From: a virus
IMG/VR virus record: IMGVR_UViG_3300045141_000229
Location: 1-39,704 of that record
DNA: 39,704 nt
Strand: one strand, 5' to 3'
In this document: in pieces, positions 1-7,876 of the stretch
Numbering within the stretch: position 1 is the stretch's first letter
Layout of the letters: every line of letters starts with the position of its first letter
The notes under the pieces: generated by a model
Told to the model about the DNA's origin: nothing
The model's database searches: none
What the model saw: the letters and a program-made list of their open reading frames with translations, nothing else
Position numbers and translations under genes: made by a program

Positions 1-1248
1 ACCGCAGCCATCAAGATCACCTCGGTGCGGCACGACAGCGAGGACGACAACTTCGCCGCCGGGCTCACCAACACGCTGACCAAGGATGGGCAGTCGCAGC
101 CGACCGCCAACATCCCGATGAACGGCAAGAAGATCATCAACCTCGGCACGCCGACGCTGACCACCGACGCGGTGACCAAGGCCTATGCCGACGCCATCAC
201 CACCGCCTACATCGCCGCCGACGTCCTGAAGGCAAACATCGCCAGCCCGACGTTCACCGGCAAGGTGGTGCTGCCGACCGCCGCTGCCGGCGGTGCCGGG
301 GTCAAGTTGCCGATTGGAGCCGCCAACCCGACGTCGCCGGCATCCGGCGATTTTTGGAGCGTCGAGCTTGCCAACAACTTCTTGGCGGCACAGACGATCA
401 CCGGCTTCACGCTGACCATCCAGACCGCCGCTGTCGGGCAGGCGATTGGCGTCAACAGCACCCCCGCCGCCAACAGTGAAGGCGTCCTCATCAATGCCCC
501 GGCAGGGGCCGGCAACGCGTCCTTCATGTCGTTCAACCGGGGCGGATCGTTCGCCTGCAATTTCGGCCTCGACACCGACAATTTTCTGAAGGTCGGCGGC
601 TGGTCCTTCGGGGCCAACGCCTACAAGGTCATGCACGAAGGCCTCGCCAGCGGCACCTTCACCGGCACTTACACTTGGTCTGCGGCGCAGACGTTCTCGG
701 TCGGGCCGATTGTCCCCACGGCGGCGGTCGGCACCAACACGACGCAGGCAGCAAGCACCGCTTTCGTGCAGGCGGCCAAGACGATTGCTGGCTCGGCGGT
801 GCAGGCCACCACGGCAGGAGCGACCATCGACTTCACCGGCATCCCGGCGACGGCCAAGCGGGTCACTATGGTTCTCGCGGGCATCTCGACGACCGGCACA
901 TCCAACCCGCAGCTGCAGATCGGACCCGCCGCCGGCCCAGAGACCACCGGCTACGCCGGCAACACCGGAGCGTCGGCAGGTGGCGTCAATGCCGCCCACA
1001 GCACGGGCGCGCTGCTGTCCTCGGCGACCGCCGCCGCCGATCTCCTCCATGGCGTGGCGACATGGGCGCTTGTCGACCCGGCCACCAATACGTGGGTGTT
1101 CTCATTTGCCGGCGGCGTCTCCTCGAATTTCGGCCTGTCGGGCGGCGGCACCAAGTCGCTGGCTGGTCCGCTGACGCAGGTGCGCCTGACCACCGTCACC
1201 GGCACCCCAACCTTCGACGCCGGCAAAGCCACAGTGTTCTGGGAGTGA
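1..1248 (+). CDS. Tail fibre-like structural protein, 5' partial
   Basis: The reading frame is open from base 1, so the gene enters from outside the window; the first start codon available inside is a GTG at 25, giving 407 residues. Near the N-terminus it has the motif [19 protein letters not shown] followed by [11 protein letters not shown], and further on [13 protein letters not shown]. Motifs of this kind are typical of phage tail fibre and receptor-binding proteins. The rest is Ala/Gly/Thr-rich with no obvious enzyme motif, consistent with beta-rich fibre repeats. The stop is four bases upstream of the collagen-like gene, so the two are probably co-expressed late genes. The fibre call is by motif and position; exact receptor role is unknown. 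Confidence 0.7.
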   Translation, partial: TAAIKITSVRHDSEDDNFAAGLTNTLTKDGQSQPTANIPMNGKKIINLGTPTLTTDAVTKAYADAITTAYIAADVLKANIASPTFTGKVVLPTAAAGGAGVKLPIGAANPTSPASGDFWSVELANNFLAAQTITGFTLTIQTAAVGQAIGVNSTPAANSEGVLINAPAGAGNASFMSFNRGGSFACNFGLDTDNFLKVGGWSFGANAYKVMHEGLASGTFTGTYTWSAAQTFSVGPIVPTAAVGTNTTQAASTAFVQAAKTIAGSAVQATTAGATIDFTGIPATAKRVTMVLAGISTTGTSNPQLQIGPAAGPETTGYAGNTGASAGGVNAAHSTGALLSSATAAADLLHGVATWALVDPATNTWVFSFAGGVSSNFGLSGGGTKSLAGPLTQVRLTTVTGTPTFDAGKATVFWE

Positions 1249-1252
1249 GATC

Positions 1253-2302
1253 ATGATCGAGCGCACCATCATCGTATCGAAGATCGAGCCGGCCCAGCTC
1301 TCGGTTCGCGCCGCGATGGGCTGCGATCTCGACCTCGACCTGTCCTTCATCAACCGCGACGATACCCCTGTCGATCCGGCCACGCTGATGCCACAGCTGG
1401 TGCTGATGCCGCGCAGCTCGCTGCTGGTCTATGCCTTCGACGTCGGCGACGACGGCACCGTCAGCGTGCCCGGCAGCGGCCTCTCGGACAGGCTCGGCTA
1501 CACGCTGGAGCTTTACCAGCGCCGCGAGGCCGACAACCCCGACAACCCGCCTGTGGCCACCGGACTGCTCGCCAAGGGCGTGCTGCGGCTGGAGGGCTCG
1601 GCCTACGACAGCTCAGGCCCGATGGGTCCGATCCAAGCCACCACGGTCGTCGGCCCTCCCGGCCCGATGGGTCCGCTCGGCCCGCAGGGCGTCATGGGAC
1701 CGGCAGGCCCGTCCAACGTGCTGGCCATCGGCACTGTCACCACCGGAGCCGCCGGCAGCGACGCCGTCGCGATCATCACCGGCACCTCGCCCAGCCAGAC
1801 CATCTCCTTCGTCATCCCGCAGGGTATCGTCGGCAGCACAGGCGCGCAGGGCCTCCAAGGCGTGCAGGGCCTCCAAGGCGTGCAGGGCATTCAGGGCGTC
1901 GTCGGCCCGCTTGGCCCGACCGGCCCGATTGGTCTCACCGGGGCCGACAGCACGGTGCCCGGCCCGACCGGCCCCATTGGCCCCACCGGCCTCACGGGCG
2001 CTGTCGGCGCGGTCGGCGCTGTCGGAGCCACCGGCCCGACCGGCCCTGTCTCGACGGTCCCCGGCCCGACCGGGCCTACCGGCCTCACGGGCACCCCCGG
2101 AGCGGTCGGAGCGACCGGCGCGGTGGGCGCGACCGGAGCCACCGGCTCGCCCGCCATCAACCTGCTGTCGGGCGCTGTCGACCCCGTCGCCGGCACCGGC
2201 AACGCGGGCGACTTCTACTGCAACACCGCCACCGGCTCGCTCTTCGGCCCGAAGAGCGGCTCGACGTGGCCGGTGATCAAGCTCACGACCTACTGGGCGT
2301 GA
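1253..2302 (+). CDS. Collagen-like tail protein with Gly-X-Y repeats
   Basis: The protein has 349 residues. The first 120 or so form a non-repetitive domain that could attach to the tail. Residues about 120-305 carry runs of Gly-Pro-x and Gly-x-x triplets such as [19 protein letters not shown], broken by one non-collagenous patch near residues 155-195. The last 45 residues form a short globular tail ending in TYWA. Phage collagen-like repeats are known to form trimeric fibre shafts, so an adsorption appendage is the likely role. The DNA of the repeat contains short tandem units near 1850-1890, so length variation by recombination is plausible. It starts four bases after the fibre gene. Confidence 0.75.
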   Translation: MIERTIIVSKIEPAQLSVRAAMGCDLDLDLSFINRDDTPVDPATLMPQLVLMPRSSLLVYAFDVGDDGTVSVPGSGLSDRLGYTLELYQRREADNPDNPPVATGLLAKGVLRLEGSAYDSSGPMGPIQATTVVGPPGPMGPLGPQGVMGPAGPSNVLAIGTVTTGAAGSDAVAIITGTSPSQTISFVIPQGIVGSTGAQGLQGVQGLQGVQGIQGVVGPLGPTGPIGLTGADSTVPGPTGPIGPTGLTGAVGAVGAVGATGPTGPVSTVPGPTGPTGLTGTPGAVGATGAVGATGATGSPAINLLSGAVDPVAGTGNAGDFYCNTATGSLFGPKSGSTWPVIKLTTYWA

Positions 2303-2320
2303 AGAAAGGGACGTGCAGAC

Positions 2321-2893
2321 ATGGACGCTCAACCCTCGATCTGGAGTGGCTTCGCCGCTTCGATGCTGCCTCTCGTCGTCACCGTTGCGACCGCGCTGAT
2401 TGGCGTCGCCACGACTGTCGTGACGGTCAGGCTCAACAGCTGGTTTGGCATCACCAACGACACCGCCCAGAGGGCCAACGAGCAGCTGGTGCGCAACGTG
2501 CTGCACGACGCCGTCTGGTCGGCAGTGAAGTACGCCGCGATGAAGACCGGGCTCACCCTCGACCAGCTCTCGGCGATCAGCGCTGGCGGCTCGGCAAGCA
2601 GCCTCACGTCGAAAGAATTTATCGACGTGGCGCTCGCCTATGTCCGATCAAAGAACCCCGACACCGCCGCTGCGGCGGGACTGGCACCCGGCGCGAGCGG
2701 CGATGCCGGCCTGACCGAAATCATCATCAGCAAGGTGCCTGACCTGATCAAGATGCTGGTCGAGGCAGCGGTGCCCGGCGGCCCTGTCGTCGGTGCCATT
2801 GTCGGTGCCGCCATGGACGCCGCCACCAAGTCGCTGTCGCCGAACAAGTCGGGGCCGGCGGTGCTGCCCTCGTCGCCGCGCAGGGGAGGCTGA
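2321..2893 (+). CDS. Membrane protein, holin-like candidate
   Basis: The 190-residue protein has a hydrophobic segment near residues 10-38 (MLPLVVTVATALIGVATTVV), then a mostly helical soluble part with VRNVLHDAVWSAVKYA, and a Gly/Ala-rich amphipathic stretch near residues 145-175. One N-terminal membrane helix plus a helical domain recalls phage holins of the LLH type, but I do not see a decisive signature. It follows the tail proteins and precedes two more small membrane proteins, a usual place for lysis genes, although the endolysin is about 14 kb away. Function inferred from topology and position only. Confidence 0.5.
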   Translation: MDAQPSIWSGFAASMLPLVVTVATALIGVATTVVTVRLNSWFGITNDTAQRANEQLVRNVLHDAVWSAVKYAAMKTGLTLDQLSAISAGGSASSLTSKEFIDVALAYVRSKNPDTAAAAGLAPGASGDAGLTEIIISKVPDLIKMLVEAAVPGGPVVGAIVGAAMDAATKSLSPNKSGPAVLPSSPRRGG

Positions 2894-2894
2894 C

Positions 2895-3053
2895 ATGCCG
2901 CTTTCAACCATCCTGATCATCCTGCTGGTGCTGATCCTGCTCGGCGTCTTCCCCCGCTGGGGCTACAACTCAGGGTGGGGCTACGGCCCCTCCGGGATTG
3001 TCGGCCTGCTGCTGATCGTCGTGCTGGTGCTGTTCCTTGTCGGTCGCATCTGA
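2895..3053 (+). CDS. DUF3309-family small membrane protein
   Basis: This 52-residue protein begins with a hydrophobic helix (TILIILLVLILLGVFP), has a short aromatic Gly-rich loop with YNSGWGYGPSG, and ends with a second helix (GLLLIVVLVLFLVGRI). That pattern, with the WGYGPSG loop between two helices, matches the DUF3309 family as I know it from alphaproteobacterial chromosomes. The start is the ATG behind a strong GGGGAGG site; a longer upstream reading would overlap the previous gene without such a site. The family's function is not known. In this phage it may be a captured host gene or a second holin-type protein. Confidence 0.75.
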   Translation: MPLSTILIILLVLILLGVFPRWGYNSGWGYGPSGIVGLLLIVVLVLFLVGRI

Positions 3054-3057
3054 GCCC

Positions 3058-3693
3058 ATGACCGCGACCGCGACCGACCAGCCGGCACCGATCCTGCCGC
3101 GCGACATCGCCTCCTTGCGCGAGCTGATCGAGGCGCGCCTCGACGGTTACGACAAGGCCATCGTCGTGCTGCAGGCCATCGCCAGCAGCCAGCCGACGCC
3201 GGGCATCGTCATGGCTGCGGTCGAGGCGTTGAAGGAGCGGGTCGACCTCAGCCTGTACGGCCTGAAGGAGCTTCGCGACGAGAAATTTGCGGGCATTCAG
3301 GTGCAGTTCAGGGAGCGCGACACCCGCACGGAACAGTCGGCGGCGGCCACCAAGATCGCCGTCGACGCAGCCCTGCAGGCGGCCAAGGAAGCGGTCGCCG
3401 CGCAGAACATCGCCAGCGCTCAGGCCATCGCCAAGGCCGAGGCCGCGACCACCAAACAGATCGACGCCATCGCTGCTTTGATCTCGGCTCAGGCCAAGGG
3501 CACCGACGACAAGATCGACGACGTGAAGGGCCGCGTCACCATGATCGAAAGCCAGAAGGCCGGCGACAAGATCAACAAGGAAGACAACCGCCAAGGCAGT
3601 CGCGACACCTTCGCCTACGTCGTCGGAGCGGTCGGCATGTTGGGCGGTTTGGTCGGTGCAGCCATCGGCATCGCCGGCTTCCTCGCCAAGTGA
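3058..3693 (+). CDS. Coiled-coil protein with C-terminal membrane anchor
   Basis: The protein has 211 residues from the ATG four bases after the DUF3309 stop; a TTG at 3037 would extend it but overlaps that gene. Residues about 15-170 are charged and helical with long Ala/Lys/Glu/Gln stretches, suggesting coiled coil. The C-terminus has one clear membrane segment, FAYVVGAVGMLGGLVGAAIG. A tail-anchored coiled coil next to small membrane proteins could be a lysis accessory or a membrane-linked virion assembly factor. I cannot assign a function. Confidence 0.6.
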   Translation: MTATATDQPAPILPRDIASLRELIEARLDGYDKAIVVLQAIASSQPTPGIVMAAVEALKERVDLSLYGLKELRDEKFAGIQVQFRERDTRTEQSAAATKIAVDAALQAAKEAVAAQNIASAQAIAKAEAATTKQIDAIAALISAQAKGTDDKIDDVKGRVTMIESQKAGDKINKEDNRQGSRDTFAYVVGAVGMLGGLVGAAIGIAGFLAK

Positions 3694-4031
3694 CAGGGTT
3701 GAAGGTCAAGAAAATGTGTATAAATAGCTGGGAGTAGTCCGGCGTATGGTGCTGGTATAAGCGCTGGGATAGCTCAAAACGGCCTACAGAAACATGTAGG
3801 CAAAACAACGTGTTAAGGCCCGTTTTACGGGGATCGTTCCTTCTCGTCCCTCCCGATTTTCCCCTGTCACCATAGCTCAAGGAAATGTAACAGGGCTCAA
3901 GGTCTGCCCTGCAACCCGCGCAAATGCTGGATTTCATTGACACAGGCGTACAGGAGGGTTTAAGAGTGTCTCTGGGCCATCAAGGCCTGCCCGCTGGGAT
4001 AGCCACTGGGATAGACGGAAGGGACACCACC
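3694..4031 (+). other. attP-like intergenic region with repeats next to integrase
   Basis: This 338-base non-coding stretch separates the late genes from the integrase. It holds four copies of CTGGGA(G)TAG near 3728, 3763, 3994 and 4006. It also has three copies of GTGACAGGG or GTAACAGGG: forward at 3690-3698 and 3887-3895, reverse at 3862-3870. The forward copies share the extended form GT(G/A)ACAGGG(T/C)T(G/C)AAGGTC. A hairpin CCTACA/TGTAGG (3783-3788 with 3795-3800) lies inside a larger imperfect AAAACGGCC/GGCCCGTTTT pairing. Two families of short repeats beside an integrase gene are what integrase arm sites and excisionase sites look like. The crossover core itself cannot be named. Confidence 0.5.
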
Positions 4032-5324
4032 ATGAAACTCTCGACTTTGACCGTCACCGCCCTGCAGCCGCGCATCAACAAGAATGGCAAGTTTGGCTTC
4101 TACCGGGTCGGCGATGGCCGGAACCTTTATGTGCAGGTTTCGCCGACCGGTGCGAAGTCGTGGGTCTACCTCTACCGCGCCGGCAACGGCAAGCAGCGCG
4201 AGCTTGGCCTCGGCTCCTTCACGGGTGACGGCGCTGCCGTCTCGGTCTCCCTGAAGGATGCCCGTCTGGCCGCCGACAAGGTCCGCGCCCAGCTCGCCGC
4301 CGGCACCGATCCCATCGACGCCAAGACCGCCATCAAGGCCGCCGCCAAGGTCGATGTCATCACCTTCGCCTCGATCCTCGATCTTGTGATCGCCAACGAG
4401 AAGATCAACTGGAAGCTCAACCCTGAGGGCGGCAGCGACAACGAAAACCAGTGGCGCTCCAGCATGGCCAACTATGCCGCCAAGCTGCTCGACATGCCGG
4501 TCGCCAAAGTCGGCGAGGACGAGGTGCTGGACGTGCTGAGGCCGATCTGGAAGACCATCCCGATGACCGCCGACCGCGTCCGCTTCCGCATCAACGCGGT
4601 GATCGAGCATGCCACCATCAAGCGTCTCTATGTCGGCCCGAACCCGGCTCGCACGAAGGCGCTCATCGACGTCCTGCTGGGCAAGGCTGAGGTCGCCGCC
4701 GTCGTCAACCAGCCTTCCCTGCCCTACGCCGAGCTGCCCGCCGTGGTTGCATTGCTGCGCGCCAAGAAGGGCATCGCCGCCAAGGCCACCCTGTTCACGA
4801 CGCTGACCGCCGTGCGCACCGACGAGGCGCGGCTGGCGCTGAAGAGCGAGGTCAATTTCGACACCAAGCTGTGGCTGGTGCCGGCGGCCCGCGTGAAGGG
4901 AAAGAAGGGCGAGGCGAACAGCCCGGAGCGCATCGTGCCGCTCTCCGACGCCGCCATCGAAGTGCTGCGCACCCTGCAGGACAGCGACAGCATCTACCTC
5001 TTCCCCGGCACCAAGGAAGGCCAGACGCTGAACCCCTCCAGCCTCAACGACATGCTGGTCAAGCCGAAGGCGAAGGGCTGTCTCGACCTCAAGGGCAAGG
5101 CGACGATGCACGGCATGCGCGCCTCGTTCAGCACATGGGCCAACGAGCAGCTCACCTTCGACAAGGACGCCATCGAGCTGTGCCTCGCGCACGTCGTCGG
5201 CACCAAGGTCAGCCGCGCCTACAATCGCTCCGAGAAGCTCGCCGAGCGCACCCGGATCATGCAGGCGTGGGGCAACTACTGCTTCGGGATTTCGAACCTC
5301 GTCCAGCTGGAGCGGGCAGCATGA
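4032..5324 (+). CDS. int: Tyrosine recombinase integrase, P4-type
   Basis: The 430-residue protein integrates and excises the phage genome at attP/attB. The N-terminal part (GRNLYVQVSPTGAKSWVYLY, then ARLAADKVRAQLAAGTDPI) matches the DUF4102 domain of P4-like integrases. A core-binding region follows, and the C-terminal catalytic domain shows the expected set: R262 in TAVRTDEARLAL, H360 and R363 in HGMR, H387 in HVVG, and the nucleophile Y397 in SRAYNRSE. The ATG at 4032 is preferred: GGAAGGG lies eight bases upstream and the product then begins at the family's usual point, while the frame runs open to 3924. The adjacent repeats are candidate binding sites. Confidence 0.95.
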   Translation: MKLSTLTVTALQPRINKNGKFGFYRVGDGRNLYVQVSPTGAKSWVYLYRAGNGKQRELGLGSFTGDGAAVSVSLKDARLAADKVRAQLAAGTDPIDAKTAIKAAAKVDVITFASILDLVIANEKINWKLNPEGGSDNENQWRSSMANYAAKLLDMPVAKVGEDEVLDVLRPIWKTIPMTADRVRFRINAVIEHATIKRLYVGPNPARTKALIDVLLGKAEVAAVVNQPSLPYAELPAVVALLRAKKGIAAKATLFTTLTAVRTDEARLALKSEVNFDTKLWLVPAARVKGKKGEANSPERIVPLSDAAIEVLRTLQDSDSIYLFPGTKEGQTLNPSSLNDMLVKPKAKGCLDLKGKATMHGMRASFSTWANEQLTFDKDAIELCLAHVVGTKVSRAYNRSEKLAERTRIMQAWGNYCFGISNLVQLERAA

Positions 5325-5521
5325 GCCGCCGCTTCATGGTCGTGACCTCGTCGGGCAAGGACGAGGTCGAGATGATCGACGGGCGGGTCTACTGGACCGA
5401 CGACAACTGGACCACGGTCAACCTGAAACTCGCCAACGGCAAATCGAAGGTGATCACCGGGCAGGATGCCGATCTGGCGCGCTTCCTCGCCATCGCCCAG
5501 TCGAGCGCTGGGCCTGCCTGA
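5321..5521 (+). CDS. Small hypothetical protein coupled to integrase
   Basis: The 66-residue frame starts at an ATG overlapping the integrase stop (ATGA), so translation is probably coupled. The sequence contains VEMIDGRVYWTDDNWTTVNLKL followed by a polar tail; it looks like a small beta-rich soluble protein, with no motif I recognise. It ends ten bases before a strong hairpin, so it is the last gene of this transcript. Its tight linkage to the integrase suggests a role in, or co-regulation with, recombination, but that is only inference. Confidence 0.55.
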   Translation: MSRRFMVVTSSGKDEVEMIDGRVYWTDDNWTTVNLKLANGKSKVITGQDADLARFLAIAQSSAGPA

Positions 5522-5530
5522 AGCACACAA

Positions 5531-5556
5531 AGAGGGCCGCCTTGCAGCGGCCCTCT
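5531..5556. terminator. Hairpin between convergent integrase and excisionase operons
   Basis: A perfect 10-bp stem, AGAGGGCCGC with GCGGCCCTCT, encloses a six-base loop. It sits just after the integrase-side ORF and faces the end of the leftward operon. Read leftward the stem is followed by TTTGTGTGCTT, the more terminator-like side; rightward it is followed by CCTTGTC. It probably stops transcripts from both sides. The 149 bases from 5557 to 5705 hold no gene I can support. Confidence 0.75.
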
Positions 5557-5705
5557 CCTTGTCGACGACAACCCCACATGAAGTCCGATTTCTGCGCACG
5601 TCCGTCAGGGGCCTATTTCCTGCTCGGTAGCGCACGTCGGGGGCCGCTGCGAATGGCCCTACGTTCCATCCTCTACCCGCGCCGGTTTCCCGACATCGTC
5701 AACAA

Positions 5706-5972
5706 TCAGGCGACCGGCCTGCCGAGCGTCTTGGTGCGCACCGGCTTCGCTTTGACTGGCGGCGGCCCGCCACGCCGGTTCATCAGCATCTTCTGGTAGG
5801 CCACACACTCCTCGTAGACGAGCATCGGCTTGCCGGTCGGATAGACGCGCTGCGGCCACCCCTCGTCGTTGCGATGGTTGTAATAATTCGACCGCGCCTT
5901 CAGGCCGAGCATGTCGATGACGAAGTAGTCGATGCTGACGAAGCGCGGGTGATCCTCAGTGGATTGGTCCAT
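5706..5972 (-). CDS. AlpA/MerR-like excisionase candidate
   Basis: The 88-residue protein begins at an ATG behind an AAGGAGG site; the longer frame reads into the neighbouring gene. The part DYFVIDMLGLKARSNYYNHR, then EGWPQRVYPTG and MLVYEECVAYQKMLM, follows the layout of AlpA-type winged helix proteins: a helix-turn-helix, a wing with a P-x-x-V/R pattern, and a C-terminal helix with an acidic specificity segment. Such proteins act as excisionases or as activators of excision. Its place as the last gene of the leftward recombination operon, converging on the integrase, fits that role. Subfamily and partner are inferred. Confidence 0.6.
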   Translation of the reverse strand: MDQSTEDHPRFVSIDYFVIDMLGLKARSNYYNHRNDEGWPQRVYPTGKPMLVYEECVAYQKMLMNRRGGPPPVKAKPVRTKTLGRPVA

Positions 5973-6474
5973 TGTGTCCTCCTTGCTGGCTGTCAGGGCC
6001 GCCAGCAGCCGTCGAGGCTCTCGTTGGTGTCTCAGTGCCCGCCGAGGCCGACGCCTCTGTACGGGGCCGCCAGTGGCGCGCGGGCCACCACTGGTCCTCA
6101 TGGGTGTCGAAGTCGAAGCCGACCTCCCGGTGCCGCCAGCCCCAGCGCCGCAGGATCAGCTCCATGTCGTCCATCGGGCAGATCACGACCGGCGTCAGGT
6201 TGGCCGCCACGATCCCGGCCAGCAGCCGGTTGAACGCCCCAGTGCGCGGGTGCCGTGCCTTGAGAGCGACGATGCGCACGACGTGGCCATCGGTGCTGAA
6301 GACGTCGCGCCTGTGCCAGTCGGCCCTCGGCAACCACTTCTCCGTGCCGACCTCGACGACCCGGTAGCCCTTGGCGACCTCGATCTCGCGCATCATCGCC
6401 GCCGGGTCGTCGCCGGCCAGCATGCGCATGAACGCCTGCAGGGCCTTCTCCATGTCGTTCTGGGCGCGGGTCAT
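5956..6474 (-). CDS. Phage protein with GNAT-like pattern
   Basis: The protein has 172 residues. After a helical N-terminus it reads VVRIVALKARHPRTGAFNRL, then LTPVVICPMDDMELILRRWG. A strand, a TGAF turn, a helix, a VVI strand and an IL-x-RWGW end resemble the second half of an acetyltransferase (GNAT) fold, but the acetyl-CoA loop is not canonical, so enzymatic activity is uncertain. The last 40 residues are polar and low complexity and overlap the start of the AlpA-like gene by 17 bases. Its ATG overlaps the stop of the gene upstream (ATGA), so it is translationally coupled within the recombination operon. Confidence 0.6.
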   Translation of the reverse strand: MTRAQNDMEKALQAFMRMLAGDDPAAMMREIEVAKGYRVVEVGTEKWLPRADWHRRDVFSTDGHVVRIVALKARHPRTGAFNRLLAGIVAANLTPVVICPMDDMELILRRWGWRHREVGFDFDTHEDQWWPARHWRPRTEASASAGTETPTRASTAAGGPDSQQGGHNGPIH

Positions 6475-6761
6475 TTGAGGTCAAACTCGATGTCGAGCTG
6501 CCTCCCCGGTGCGATCATGGTCAGCTTCAGCTGCTCGACCTCGCTCTGGAGCGTGGAGTAGATTTTCTCGACGTCCTCCTCGGCAAACTCGTAGGCGTAG
6601 CGGTTCTTGCCGCCCATGTTGGCGAGGATGCGAATGGCCTTGATGACGCGCTTGGTGCGCGGCACCGCCAGCTCCTGAAACTTGGCGCGCTTCGCCGACT
6701 GGGTCGGCGGCGCAGCTGGCGGCGCGACGTCGGGGTGTCGCAGGGTCAGGGTCTCGCTCAT
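6471..6761 (-). CDS. Small hypothetical protein of recombination operon
   Basis: The 96-residue protein starts at an ATG that overlaps the stop of the putative annealing protein, behind GGAGGAG. The first 35 residues are Pro/Ala-rich and probably disordered. The rest (RVIKAIRILANMGGKNRYAY and KIYSTLQSEVEQLKL) is helical and basic. It sits between a recombinase-type gene and a GNAT-like gene, so an accessory role in phage recombination is possible. I do not recognise a family. Confidence 0.6.
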   Translation of the reverse strand: MSETLTLRHPDVAPPAAPPTQSAKRAKFQELAVPRTKRVIKAIRILANMGGKNRYAYEFAEEDVEKIYSTLQSEVEQLKLTMIAPGRQLDIEFDLK

Positions 6762-7876
6762 TTCTGCTCCTCCAGCCACTTGCGGGCGACGTCCAGCGTC
6801 ATGTCCTTGCGCGCCACCTTGGCGGCGGTCTGGCAGGCCTCCTTGATGAAGTCGTGGAAGCCGATGGCGTAGGTGTCGATCAGCTCCCGGCGTTCGTGGT
6901 CGAGCCGCTCCAGCCGCTCGTCCAGCGCCCGGTCCTCGGTGGCAACGCCCAGCACCCGGTTGACGATGGAGAGGCGGTCAACCGCAGCCGGGGTCGTGCC
7001 ATCCCCGGCTGCGGTCTCGCCGCCGGCAGCTGACGGGCCTCCAGCGGTTTCTGTGGAAAACTTGTCGAGGGCATCGGTGGTGGCCGCCTCGGTGACCGCG
7101 CCGAGGGCCGGGAAGGTCTCGTCCCACGACGCCATGCCGTCCTCGCAGGCCTTGCCCATGGCGATGACGCGAGCGATGTCGGGCGCAAGCCACTTGTCGG
7201 CTGTGCGCCCGACCACCGCCTCGACGCGCTTCAGGTCCACCTTGAGGCTGATCCGCTCGGCGGTGTTGCGCCGCCATTTGTCGATGTCCTGCCCGATCTT
7301 GCCGACCAGCGCCTCCTTGGCCTCCTCGAAAGCGAAGTCGGCGAAGGTCTGCAGGGCGTTGACGACGACGTTGCGGATAGCCTTCGACGCGCCGATCTGG
7401 AATGTGATGTCGTCCCGGCGGCCATCGTCGGCACCGCCGAGCTTCGATGCGCCCTTGCGCTGCTGGAAGGGCCGGGTCAGGGCGTAGCCGCTTTCGAGAT
7501 CGACGAAGCGGGCGTGGAACAGGATCGAGCTGCCGAGGTCTTGCGCCCGGCAGTCCACCTCGCAGTTGCCGTAGAGGCGGGCGAGATCGTTGGCCAGTTT
7601 GATCGAAGGCCCCTCGATCCAGCTGGTCTTGCCGCCCTTGTCCTTGACCGGGAAACGGTAATACCAGTCGGTGCCGGCGGCGGTGGCCAGCACCTTGATG
7701 CGACGCAGCACCGAGGCCTCGTCGCGATGCACGGCCACGGCCTGCGCACCGGACACAACGTGTGCCGGCGGCTGCGCGCCGACAACCTGCACCATGCCAT
7801 CGCTGGCGGGCTTGCCCAAGGCGGCGAATTTCTCAAGCTCGGAGATTGCCTCCTCGCGGGTGACGGTCTGGCTCAT
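6758..7876 (-). CDS. Putative single-strand annealing protein paired with exonuclease
   Basis: The 372-residue protein starts at MSQTVTREEA, an ATG overlapping the stop of the YqaJ exonuclease. Its core contains DWYYRFPVKDKGGKTSWIEG, SIKLANDLARLYGNC, an ARFVDLESGYALTRPFQQRKG segment, a QIGASKAIRNVVVNAL helix, then VEAVVGRTADKW and VIAMGKACEDGMASWDETFP. I recall proteins with the IEGPSIKLAN and SKAIRN motifs beside phage exonucleases, usually unnamed. By position it would be the annealing partner of the exonuclease, like RecT with RecE or Bet with Exo. I cannot place it in RecT, Erf, Sak or Sak4 by eye. The region near residues 280-310 is low complexity. Confidence 0.6.
   Translation of the reverse strand: MSQTVTREEAISELEKFAALGKPASDGMVQVVGAQPPAHVVSGAQAVAVHRDEASVLRRIKVLATAAGTDWYYRFPVKDKGGKTSWIEGPSIKLANDLARLYGNCEVDCRAQDLGSSILFHARFVDLESGYALTRPFQQRKGASKLGGADDGRRDDITFQIGASKAIRNVVVNALQTFADFAFEEAKEALVGKIGQDIDKWRRNTAERISLKVDLKRVEAVVGRTADKWLAPDIARVIAMGKACEDGMASWDETFPALGAVTEAATTDALDKFSTETAGGPSAAGGETAAGDGTTPAAVDRLSIVNRVLGVATEDRALDERLERLDHERRELIDTYAIGFHDFIKEACQTAAKVARKDMTLDVARKWLEEQK

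Noticed and set aside
1613-2506. Leftward 297-codon frame across the collagen-like gene
   Set aside because: Product of the GC-rich repeats; no ribosome site and no recognisable fold.
3835-3872. Possible tRNA 3' end as integrase core (TTCTCGTCCCTCCCGA)
   Set aside because: No T-loop (TTCGANTCC) or matching acceptor stem; no tRNA gene was found anywhere in the window.
3572-3943. Leftward 123-codon frame across the attP region
   Set aside because: Its first part covers non-coding repeats and its last part is antisense to the coiled-coil gene; Arg/Cys-rich end looks like a shadow, and no ribosome site was found.
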